This document shows positions 7,977-14,719 of a stretch of 24,357 bases of DNA, in pieces. The first letter of the stretch is position 1. Every line of letters starts with the position of its first letter. A model generated the notes under the pieces. The model did not search any database, was not told where the DNA came from, and was given only the letters and a program-made list of their open reading frames with translations. The stretch is from Collinsella sp. Its GTDB lineage: Bacteria; Actinomycetota; Coriobacteriia; Coriobacteriales; Coriobacteriaceae. Location of the stretch: contig DXLY01000008.1 of assembly GCA_019414465.1 (NCBI GenBank), forward strand, positions 7,884 through 32,240, in the 5' to 3' direction. A program made the translations under genes and the position numbers.

Positions 7977-8906
7977 CTACCCGCTTGCTTCAATGAGCTT
8001 TTCAAGGCGCAAAACACGGTGATACAAGGCCGACTTCGACAAAGGAGGGTCGGCCATTTCCCCCAAATCTCGCAGTGAGAGATCGGGGTAACGCTCGCGT
8101 AAGTCACAAAAAACTGCCAGAGCGTCCGGCAGCGTTTCGCGCAAACCGCGCCGATCAAGCTCATCGATGAGCGCAAGCTGATGTTGGGCGGCACCGGCAC
8201 TTCTGGTCTGGTTGGCAAGCTCTGCGTTCACGCGACGATTCACGTCGTTCTTCACCAGCTTAACCGCGCGGGCCTCTTCAATCTCGGCAACGCTGCGCTT
8301 GGCGCCAATCAGCTGTAACAGACGTTTAATCTCCTCGGCACTCTTGATGTACACGGCATACGAGCCGCGACGCGCATTGACGCGGGCGTGAACTCCAATC
8401 TGCTCCAGAAGGTCGCAAAGTCCCTTTGCATACTCCTCGCCCTGAACCGCGATCTCCAAATGAAAATCGCCACGCGGGTCGGCAACAAAGCCTCCGGCAA
8501 TCAGCGCACCGCGAATATAGGCGAGCCTGCAGCAAGGACGGGCGACGATGTGGCGCGGCACACCCGCGACGAGCCCTCCCCTACGGTCGAGAATGCCCAG
8601 CAGCACCAGAGCCTTATCCAAATCGGGCTGATCGGGCAAGGTGATGAGATAGTTTCGTACCTTGTGCAGGACCGACTTACGAACCGTGAATTCGGTCTTG
8701 AGCTTAAGGATACGATGCGTCAGCGCAATCATCGTGCGCGCCACAGCACCCGTCTCGGTCGCGACCGTCAAGCGGTACCGTCCCGAGCCCGCCAGCGAAA
8801 GCGTGCCGCTCACACGCGTTAGCGCAGCAAGCGTCGACAAATCGCAGTATTCGCATTCTGGTTCGCAGCGCGCAAGCTCGTCACGCACCTCAGCGGTAAA
8901 CGACAT
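7977..8906 (-). CDS. whiA: DNA-binding regulator WhiA
   Basis: A 309-residue WhiA protein, a sporulation and division regulator in streptomycetes that is kept in nearly all Gram-positives. The N-terminus is a degenerate LAGLIDADG homing-endonuclease fold (FTAEVRDELARCEP...; CRLAYIRGALIAGGFVADPRGDFHLEI around residues 125-155) without nuclease residues. The C-terminus is a helix-turn-helix domain (LRERYPDLSLRDLGEMADPPLSKSALYHRVLRLEKL). The start lies six bases after the rapZ stop, so the two are co-translated or coupled. In most relatives yvcK sits between rapZ and whiA; here it does not. The stop is followed within 200 bases by gap. Confidence 0.96.
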   Translation of the reverse strand: MSFTAEVRDELARCEPECEYCDLSTLAALTRVSGTLSLAGSGRYRLTVATETGAVARTMIALTHRILKLKTEFTVRKSVLHKVRNYLITLPDQPDLDKALVLLGILDRRGGLVAGVPRHIVARPCCRLAYIRGALIAGGFVADPRGDFHLEIAVQGEEYAKGLCDLLEQIGVHARVNARRGSYAVYIKSAEEIKRLLQLIGAKRSVAEIEEARAVKLVKNDVNRRVNAELANQTRSAGAAQHQLALIDELDRRGLRETLPDALAVFCDLRERYPDLSLRDLGEMADPPLSKSALYHRVLRLEKLIEASG

Positions 8907-8912
8907 GTAAAC

Positions 8913-9833
8913 CTATGCCTTCGTGTTGGCACGCGACAGGTCACGGTGGGAGATGCTCACATGATACTGAGCACCCTCCAGGTAGCGGGCCGTGGCCTCG
9001 GCAATGGCGACGCTACGGTGCTGTCCGCCTGTGCAGCCGATAGCAATGGAAAGCTGCGGCTTGCCCTCTGCGATATAACCCGGCATGACCGTATCGAGCA
9101 GCTGAGTCCAGGCCTTCCAGAACTCCTGGGTCTTGGGGTGGTCCAAGACAAAATCGGAGACCTTCTTATCGAGACCGGTCATGGTGCGCATCTCGGGATC
9201 GTAGAAAGGATTGGGCAAGAAGCGAACATCGATCATGATATCCGCCTCGATGGGCATGCCATGCTTAAAGCCAAACGAGAACACGTGGACATCCATAAGC
9301 TGCTGGTCGGACAGCTCGGAAAAAGCCATGCGCAGCTTGTTGCGCAAGGCAGAAGTGCGCAAGCGGCTCGTGTCGATAATCATATCGGCTCGATCGCGAA
9401 CGCCCTGCAGCTGCAGACGTTCACGCTGAATAGCGTCGGCCGTGGTCTCCCCCGGCTTTGCAATGGGATGGCGACGACGGTTTTCGCTATACCGGCGAAT
9501 CAGCACCTCGTCAGACGCCTCGAGAAACACAATGTCGCAGCTCATCTCGCGCTCTTCCAGTGCGGCAACAGCATCGAGCAGTTCATCGAACAAGCCCTGG
9601 CTACGCAGGTCGCAGGTAACGGCAAGGTGCCTGCCCACGCCCGTATTGATGCCAACGAGCTCAGCAAGCTGGGCAATCAGGCGTGGGGGCAGGTTGTCGA
9701 TACAAAAATAGCCCATGTCCTCAAACACATGCATGGCTTGCGTTCGGCCCGAGCCGGACATTCCGGTGATGATAACGATATCGGGGATACGCTCCGAGCG
9801 CTCCGCCGCATCCATGGCATCTCCCTTTTGCAT
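8913..9833 (-). CDS. rapZ: RNase adapter / nucleotide-binding protein RapZ (YvcJ family)
   Basis: A 306-residue P-loop protein. In E. coli RapZ steers RNase E to the GlmZ small RNA and so controls glucosamine-6-phosphate synthesis; in Gram-positives the role is less clear. The P-loop is GMSGSGRT, with Arg in place of the usual Walker A Lys, as I recall for other actinobacterial members. FEDMGYFCIDNLPP and the C-terminal IAIGCTGGQHRSVAIAE are strongly conserved family motifs. Two ATGs are possible: 9833 (GGGAGG six bases upstream, chosen) and 9815 (AGGGAG five bases upstream, giving 300 residues). A terminator-like hairpin ends two bases before the ribosome site. Its neighbour upstream is nanE, which makes an amino-sugar phosphate route precede an amino-sugar sensor. 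Confidence 0.95.
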   Translation of the reverse strand: MQKGDAMDAAERSERIPDIVIITGMSGSGRTQAMHVFEDMGYFCIDNLPPRLIAQLAELVGINTGVGRHLAVTCDLRSQGLFDELLDAVAALEEREMSCDIVFLEASDEVLIRRYSENRRRHPIAKPGETTADAIQRERLQLQGVRDRADMIIDTSRLRTSALRNKLRMAFSELSDQQLMDVHVFSFGFKHGMPIEADIMIDVRFLPNPFYDPEMRTMTGLDKKVSDFVLDHPKTQEFWKAWTQLLDTVMPGYIAEGKPQLSIAIGCTGGQHRSVAIAEATARYLEGAQYHVSISHRDLSRANTKA

Positions 9834-9846
9834 GTGCTGCCTCCCG

Positions 9847-9883
9847 AAAACAAGCGCGGGACCCAGCAACCCGGATCCCGCGC
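9847..9883 (-). terminator. Terminator-like hairpin between nanE and rapZ
   Basis: On the minus strand GCGCGGGA and TCCCGCGC form a perfect 8-bp stem (9876-9883 with 9854-9861, 14-base loop), followed by TTGTTTTC. It lies between the nanE stop (9935) and the rapZ ribosome site (9840-9845). The U-rich tail is moderate. It would end the nan transcript or act as an attenuator for rapZ-whiA. A -10-like TATACT lies just upstream (9908-9903) but lacks a matching -35. Confidence 0.7.
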
Positions 9884-9934
9884 GGTCAATTGCCTATATT
9901 GAGTATACCGCCCCGAGCGGACACGAGGCCTGTC

Positions 9935-10621
9935 TTACGCCTCAAGCGCAGCCTTGAACCAACTCGTAATACTCGTGGGATGCGTGATGGCAGTGCCGAC
10001 GACAACGGCCCAAGCGCCAGCATCAATCGCAGCGCGAGCCTCCTCGGGCGTGTGCACGCGGCCCTCGCAGATGATGGGAAGACCGGGGAATTCCTCGGTC
10101 GCCTGACGCAGGAGTGGCAGGTCGGGGCCATCGGCCATGGTGCAGTCGATGGCGGCGACGCCGTGAGAAAGCGTGGTGGATACCAGGTCAAAGCCCATAT
10201 CAACCGCACGGCGAATGTCCTCGATGGTGGCACAATCCGCCATCAGGAGCACACCCTCCTCGTGCAGCGGGCGGAAGGTATCCTCGACGGTCTTGCCATC
10301 GGGACGCGGACGATCGGTGGCGTCGATCGCCACGATATCGGCACCGGCAGCAACGCAGGCGCGAGCGTGACGCAGCGTCGGCGTGATGTAAACGCCCTCG
10401 TGTCCATCCTTCCACAGGCCGATGACGGGAACCTCACAGCGACCCTTAATAGCGGCAATGTCGGCAAGGCCCTGACAGCGAATGGCGGCGGCGCCGCCAA
10501 GCTCGCAAGCGCGAGACATTTGAGCCATGGTCTCGGGCGTACGAAGCGGCTCGCCCATATACGCCTGAACGCTCACGACGAGCTTGCCCTTCAGGGATTG
10601 AATCAAAGGATCGACGGTCAT
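9935..10621 (-). CDS. nanE: N-acetylmannosamine-6-phosphate 2-epimerase
   Basis: Converts ManNAc-6-P to GlcNAc-6-P, the third step of sialic acid breakdown. The 228-residue single-domain TIM barrel matches the family length. Recognisable motifs are LVVSVQAYMGEPLR at the N-terminus, GGAAAIRCQG, PVIGLWKD (catalytic Lys region), ADIVAIDATDRPRPDG, LLMADCATIEDIRRAVDMGFDLVSTTLSHG and the phosphate-binding CEGRVHTPEEA...GAWAVVVGTAIT. The start ATG is preceded by GAAAGG at about ten bases. It is the last gene of the nan cluster, 70 bases after the kinase gene with a strong hairpin in the gap, and is followed by a terminator-like hairpin before rapZ. Confidence 0.96.
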   Translation of the reverse strand: MTVDPLIQSLKGKLVVSVQAYMGEPLRTPETMAQMSRACELGGAAAIRCQGLADIAAIKGRCEVPVIGLWKDGHEGVYITPTLRHARACVAAGADIVAIDATDRPRPDGKTVEDTFRPLHEEGVLLMADCATIEDIRRAVDMGFDLVSTTLSHGVAAIDCTMADGPDLPLLRQATEEFPGLPIICEGRVHTPEEARAAIDAGAWAVVVGTAITHPTSITSWFKAALEA

Positions 10622-10645
10622 AAGGCTGCAACCTTTCTCAGAACA

Positions 10646-10674
10646 GCCTCCCGAGGCGTGCTGTCTCGGGAGGC
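10646..10674 (-). other. Strong hairpin between the ROK kinase gene and nanE
   Basis: Perfect 10-bp inverted repeat GCCTCCCGAG/CTCGGGAGGC (10646-10655 and 10665-10674) with a 9-base loop. The minus-strand tail, TGTTCTGAG, lacks a U-run, so it is more likely an mRNA-stabilising or partial termination element than a full terminator. Confidence 0.6.
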
Positions 10675-10691
10675 TCCTACAGCAGATACGT

Positions 10692-11657
10692 TTACTTCAA
10701 CGAGGCAAGAAGATGCTCGGCGGCACCGATGAGCGGAGCATCGCCCTCCAGAGAGCCGATGAGAATCGGCGTGTCCTGAAGCGGGTCGAGCGCCTGGCTG
10801 GCATAGCCCTCGTGCACCGAGTCCTTCCACGTCTGTGAACGCCAATCGGGACCTTGGTGAATCACGCCGCCCGAAAGCACGATGACCTCAGGGTCCAGGA
10901 TGTTAGCGAGCGAGCCCAGGCTGGCGCCCAGCGCAAAGCCGGCGTCATGAATGACCTCGGTCGCCTTTGCGTCGCCTGCGCGGCACAGGTCGTTCACGTC
11001 ACGGCCGACCGAAGGACGGCTGGGGTCGACGCGGCCAAAACGCTCATCGTACATGCGCCCGATTGATGTTCCGGAAGCAACCGACTCCAGATGGCCGGAA
11101 CGCCCGCAGGCGCAGGGAATGCCGGCGGCAGCCGAGCACTCGATGTGGCCCATATGGCCGGCAGCACCATGGAAGCCCTGCATCACGCGGCCGTTCTCGA
11201 CATATGCGCCGCCGATGCCCGTACCGATGCCCAAACACAAGACGGAGAACTTGCCCTTGCCGACGCCCCAGTGGGCCTCGCCCAGAGCATGAGCCTGCAC
11301 GTCGCCTACAACGGCAACGGGAAGGCCGAGGTCCTCGCGCAGACGCGGCCCCAACTGAACGCCGGACCAGCCGGGCATAATCTCATTGGCATACGCGATG
11401 GCGCCCGTCTTGGGGTCGACGACACCGGCAGCGCCGATGCCAACTCCGAGGACCTCGACATCGGGATTTGCCTCAAGAGCTGCCTTGATAGACGCCTCGA
11501 TGCGCTGGAAGACCGCTTCGCCACCCTCCTGGGCCTCGGTGGGAACCTCAGCCTCAAAAACGGGATGGGGCACACCGCCGTCAGCCGGGTACTCCATGAT
11601 GGCAGTCGCGATCTTAGTTCCGCCGATATCGACAGAGCAGACGTACTTGTTCTCCAT
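10692..11657 (-). CDS. nanK: ROK-family sugar kinase, probable N-acetylmannosamine kinase
   Basis: A 321-residue ROK kinase, likely phosphorylating ManNAc to ManNAc-6-P with ATP. It has the ATP-phosphate loop SVDIGGTKIATA (8-19), GVGIGAAGVVDPKTG, the catalytic Asp119 in VGDVQAHALGE, and CLGIGTGIGGAYVENG. The sugar and zinc region departs from the classic form: AGHMGHIECS replaces GE.GH (the sugar-contacting Glu is His168), and the zinc motif is C182-x-C184-GRSG-H189-LE, with His where the third Cys usually sits. His can still bind zinc. The start at 11657 has GAAGGAG upstream. ManNAc as substrate is inferred from its position between nanA and nanE; glucose or GlcNAc kinase would be the main alternatives on sequence alone. 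Confidence 0.87.
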   Translation of the reverse strand: MENKYVCSVDIGGTKIATAIMEYPADGGVPHPVFEAEVPTEAQEGGEAVFQRIEASIKAALEANPDVEVLGVGIGAAGVVDPKTGAIAYANEIMPGWSGVQLGPRLREDLGLPVAVVGDVQAHALGEAHWGVGKGKFSVLCLGIGTGIGGAYVENGRVMQGFHGAAGHMGHIECSAAAGIPCACGRSGHLESVASGTSIGRMYDERFGRVDPSRPSVGRDVNDLCRAGDAKATEVIHDAGFALGASLGSLANILDPEVIVLSGGVIHQGPDWRSQTWKDSVHEGYASQALDPLQDTPILIGSLEGDAPLIGAAEHLLASLK

Positions 11658-11729
11658 GTCGTTCTCCTTCGGAGACAAAACAACTACAGGAAATGCGCCG
11701 TCAGGCTAGCCGTCACAGCGCGGTAAAGG

Positions 11730-11825
11730 TTTTCCAGGTGCCCGAGATCGCCGAGAAACCGTGCGGCCATTGGCCTAATGGGTCATGGCCGCACGGTTGA
11801 ACGGCGAGGTCGGGTGCCTGGGAAA
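11730..11825. repeat. 96-base imperfect inverted repeat / structured element between nanA and the kinase gene
   Basis: The arms pair over nearly the whole length: 11730-11745 with 11810-11825, 11749-11753 with 11802-11806 (CGCCG/CGGCG), and a perfect 14-bp inner stem 11757-11770 with 11785-11798, leaving a 14-base loop. Two symmetric 3x3 internal loops separate the stems. In the outer stem the three non-Watson-Crick pairs are G-T wobbles when read as + strand RNA and A-C mismatches as minus-strand RNA. It starts three bases after the nanA stop and has no U-tract on either side, so it is not an ordinary terminator. It could be a REP/MITE-like repeat, a stabilising hairpin, or a small RNA from the opposite strand. 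Confidence 0.75.
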
Positions 11826-11828
11826 GCT

Positions 11829-12749
11829 TTAAAGGAGACCGTTGTCCTGGAGGACCTTGCGAATCGCCTCGACGTTCTCACCGGTCATGGCCTTCACCGG
11901 GCGCGGCATGGTCGGGCTGTCGAAGATGCCCATGAGGTTCATAGCGGTCTTGAAGGCGCCGACGCCACCGGCATAGCCCTGGACGCCCGAGGTGACATCC
12001 CAGATGTGCGAAATCTCATTGAGGCGATCCTGCTCGGCCTTGACGGTAGCCCAGTCACCAGCCTGAGCGGCCTTCCACTGACGAACGTAGCCCTCGGGCT
12101 CAACGTTGGCGAGGCCCGGAACGGAACCGTCGGCGCCACCGAGATAGGCACCGTCGACGACGACCTCATGGCCGGTAAGGATGCTCATCGGATGGCCGTT
12201 CTTCTCGTTCTCCTGAATGAGGTAGCGGAACGAGATGTCATCGCCCGAGGAATCCTTGACGCCAGCCAGGACGCCCTCGGCGCCGAGCTTAGCAAGGAGC
12301 TTCCAGGGGAGCTTGGTGTGGACGCACACGGGGATGTCGTAGGCGAAGATGGGCAGGTCGAGTTCCTCGTGAAGGATGCGGAAGTGCTCCTCGACCTCGG
12401 TCATGCCCTGCAGGGCATAGAACGGGCAGGTGGCGACGAGCGCATCGGCGCCCAGCTCCTGAGCGACCTTGCCGTGCTCGATCATGCGCTCGGTCTCGGT
12501 GTCGATGATGCCGACCAGAACGGGAACGCGGTGGTCGACGATACGGACGGCCTCTGCGACAATCTGGCGACGGCGCTCGTCGGTGGAGAAGACGACCTCG
12601 CCCGAGGAGCCCAGGAAGAACAGGCCATCGACGCCGGCATCGATCATGCGGTTGATGCTGCGCTCAAAGGAGGCAACGTCGAGCTGGTGGTCTTCGGTAT
12701 CGGGAACAACGACGGGAGGGATAACGCCGGTGAATTTCTGAGTTGCCAC
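11829..12749 (-). CDS. nanA: Probable N-acetylneuraminate lyase (DHDPS/NAL aldolase family)
   Basis: A 306-residue class I aldolase of the dihydrodipicolinate synthase/N-acetylneuraminate lyase family, the first enzyme of sialic acid breakdown (Neu5Ac to ManNAc plus pyruvate). The carboxylate-binding loop is FLGSSGE (47-51), the catalytic Tyr is Tyr137 in FAYDIP, and the Schiff-base Lys is Lys165 in GVKDSSGD; these two positions equal the E. coli NanA numbering as I recall it. The start is GTG at 12749, fixed by AAGGAG six bases upstream and by the family N-terminus; the ORF continues upstream without similarity. Sequence alone leaves other aldolases of this family possible, but the adjacent ROK kinase and NanE make NanA the best call. 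Confidence 0.85.
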   Translation of the reverse strand: MATQKFTGVIPPVVVPDTEDHQLDVASFERSINRMIDAGVDGLFFLGSSGEVVFSTDERRRQIVAEAVRIVDHRVPVLVGIIDTETERMIEHGKVAQELGADALVATCPFYALQGMTEVEEHFRILHEELDLPIFAYDIPVCVHTKLPWKLLAKLGAEGVLAGVKDSSGDDISFRYLIQENEKNGHPMSILTGHEVVVDGAYLGGADGSVPGLANVEPEGYVRQWKAAQAGDWATVKAEQDRLNEISHIWDVTSGVQGYAGGVGAFKTAMNLMGIFDSPTMPRPVKAMTGENVEAIRKVLQDNGLL

Positions 12750-12817
12750 AAGAATCTCCTTAGTTGTCTGGCGGGCAGCCCTATGCCGCCCACTCTTGTT
12801 GGCGGTGTCCAGGCCGT

Positions 12818-13669
12818 CTAGGCCAAAGAACACGAATAGAACGTTTGGTTAAAGAAGTCGACGACTTCGTTTTCGAACGCATTGATGCGCTCGTGAGCGT
12901 ATTTGGCATAGATGATATGCCTCCGGTCACACTCAAGACCGTTGAATACGGCAAACTGGCCCTTGGGATCACTCACGGTATCCATGAGCGATGTGCCCAT
13001 GAGCACCGAGCCACGAACCCGAGGCGACAGCGTCTCGAGACCGCTGGGAAGCGGATTGGCAAGCGCCGTGCAGGCAAGGCCCCGCTCGTCCAGAGCAGAA
13101 ACCGCCAGCGCGACACCGCCGCCAAGGCCCTCGCCCCATGCAAAGATGCGGTCGGGATCCATGCCATCAAGGTTGCGCGCAACCTTCGCCAACGCGCAGC
13201 CCCAACGGACACGCTCGACAAAAGCGGGCGAAGAAATCCCCCGCTGCAGGTCGTCCGCACCAGCAACATCGTCATCCAGCGCGAGGACGGCATACCCCAT
13301 GGCGGCAAATCTCGTCATGTGATGCCAGCCGCGCACAGGCCGATCGATATCGTGGAACATCAGGCACAGCGGCACGCGCTCAGACACTCGGGCACGACCG
13401 ACAGGCTCGATCAAACGAGCGTGAATCGCATCGTCACCGAGCTCAAAGGAGACCTCCGAGTAACGGGCGCAGGGGTTAACAAAGTCAATCGCCGTAATGG
13501 CCAGGCCTTGAATCTCAAGATTCGAAGCGCATGTCTCTAAATCAGAAACATCTGCTTGGACATCACCGCGCCAGTCCCGATATTCTGCGAGCCTTGACGA
13601 AACCGTTCCAGGAATTCCCACGAGCCCGGGGACAATCAGCTCATTAACATTGCTCTCGCACTTAGACAT
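12818..13669 (-). CDS. CE7-type acetyl esterase paralogue lacking the nucleophile serine (probable pseudoenzyme)
   Basis: A 283-residue alpha/beta-hydrolase related to its upstream neighbour (13662-14639) and to acetylxylan esterase/cephalosporin-C deacetylase (CE7). The family nucleophile elbow G-x-S-x-G is here GEGLGG (179-184), so Gly181 stands at the Ser position. The Asp (SLMD, Asp230) and His (AHE, His259) positions are kept. Only 49 residues separate elbow and Asp, against 91 in the neighbour, so about 40 residues of the cap region are gone. LCLMFHDIDRPVRGW corresponds to the oxyanion strand. The frame is fully open, the start overlaps the previous stop by 8 bases and has a strong GGGAGGGGAGG site, so it is expressed rather than decayed. 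Role unknown: carbohydrate binding, partner of the active esterase, or altered chemistry. Confidence 0.8.
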   Translation of the reverse strand: MSKCESNVNELIVPGLVGIPGTVSSRLAEYRDWRGDVQADVSDLETCASNLEIQGLAITAIDFVNPCARYSEVSFELGDDAIHARLIEPVGRARVSERVPLCLMFHDIDRPVRGWHHMTRFAAMGYAVLALDDDVAGADDLQRGISSPAFVERVRWGCALAKVARNLDGMDPDRIFAWGEGLGGGVALAVSALDERGLACTALANPLPSGLETLSPRVRGSVLMGTSLMDTVSDPKGQFAVFNGLECDRRHIIYAKYAHERINAFENEVVDFFNQTFYSCSLA

Positions 13670-14639
13670 GAGCCTCCCCTCCCTTGCAGAAAAACGGAAT
13701 GATCAGATCGTCAAAATCCTGAATCTCCTCGTGGCCAAAGCCTTCAAAGAACTCATGACGCTTTTCGCAGGTCAGGTTGTTATAGACCGCAAACTGCGTC
13801 GCTGGCGGGCAGACGATATCGGCTGTGCCGGTGCCAAACAGCACGGGGCATTTGACCATAGGGGCAAAGTTCTTGGAATCGAAGTACGCCAGCTTGGCAT
13901 AGGCTTCGTCAATACGAGTCGAGTCCTCGTCAAACCAGCGAGACCAATAGCGCAGGCCCTCGTAGGCAATGTCGTCTGCATCCAAATCCCAGACTAGGCG
14001 GAAATCTGACAGGAAGGGATAGAGGATGGCGGCACGATTGATAAGCTCGCTGTTAAGCGCACAGGTCGCAATGCCCAAACCACCACCCTGCGACGCGCCG
14101 TTCACAAACACACGGGAAAGATCGATGCCCTCGAGCTCGCGAACAATACGGCACAGGATGCGAATATCTTGGTGCAAGCGGACATAGTAGAGGTTGGCCG
14201 GGTCGCCGTCGATGCCGGCGACGATATGCCCGGCAACCGTTGTGCCCTCAAATCCACCAATGTCCTCGGAGGGACCTCCTTGGCCGGGGCAGTCGAGGGC
14301 GATGAGTGCCATGCCCATGCCCGCAAACGACGCCTGCTCAAACCAGCTGCGGCTTGCACCCGGATACCCATGGAACTGAAGCACCAATGGCACGGGCTCG
14401 TCCGAGACGGGTTTAAGGTACTTGGCATGCAGGCGAGCGCCACACATGCCGGTATACCAGAGGTCGAAAAGTTGGCAGGTCGCGGCATCGGTGACCGATG
14501 CCGTGTCGATCGCATAGTCAAGCCCGACGGCGTCGGCCTCGGCCATGCGATCCTTCCAAAAGAGATCGAAATCTGATGGACGGGGCATGGCGCCTCGATA
14601 TTCACCAAATTGATGTTGTAGCTCCTGAGCACTTGGCAT
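13662..14639 (-). CDS. Acetyl xylan esterase / CE7-family carbohydrate O-acetylesterase
   Basis: A 325-residue cytoplasmic-type (no signal peptide) alpha/beta-hydrolase with the complete CE7 signature: the N-terminal PSDFDLFWKD helix, QFHGYPG (oxyanion Tyr92), LDCPGQG, NGASQGGG with the nucleophile Ser183, GTADIVCPP with Asp274, and GFGHEE with His303. CE7 enzymes remove acetyl groups from short sugars and similar small molecules. Inside a sialic-acid operon the most economical role is de-O-acetylation of imported sialic acid; I recall that the CE7-like Axe encoded in the pneumococcal nanA locus has been assigned such a role. The start at 14639 fits the family N-terminus but its ribosome site is weak; 14588 is an alternative. 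It overlaps the following paralogue by 8 bases. Confidence 0.9.
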   Translation of the reverse strand: MPSAQELQHQFGEYRGAMPRPSDFDLFWKDRMAEADAVGLDYAIDTASVTDAATCQLFDLWYTGMCGARLHAKYLKPVSDEPVPLVLQFHGYPGASRSWFEQASFAGMGMALIALDCPGQGGPSEDIGGFEGTTVAGHIVAGIDGDPANLYYVRLHQDIRILCRIVRELEGIDLSRVFVNGASQGGGLGIATCALNSELINRAAILYPFLSDFRLVWDLDADDIAYEGLRYWSRWFDEDSTRIDEAYAKLAYFDSKNFAPMVKCPVLFGTGTADIVCPPATQFAVYNNLTCEKRHEFFEGFGHEEIQDFDDLIIPFFCKGGEAHV

Positions 14640-14675
14640 GGCTCGTGAACCCAACCTTTCGAAATCGCAACGGAG

Positions 14676-14703
14676 GTGCGCCCGGCAAGGGAACCGGGCG
14701 CAC
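14676..14703 (-). other. Intercistronic hairpin between the ATPase and esterase genes
   Basis: Perfect 10-bp inverted repeat GTGCGCCCGG/CCGGGCGCAC (14676-14685 and 14694-14703), 8-base loop. The minus-strand tail, CTCCGTTGCG, has no U-run. It lies 17 bases after the ATPase stop and probably marks a processing or partial stop point between the transporter and enzyme halves of the cluster. Confidence 0.55.
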
Positions 14704-14719
14704 GGGAGGGAAAGCGAGG

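Noticed and set aside
12818..13669. The short CE7 copy as a decaying pseudogene
   Set aside because: The frame is intact over 283 codons, has a strong ribosome site and an 8-base coupling overlap, and keeps the Asp and His positions; random decay would be expected to break it.
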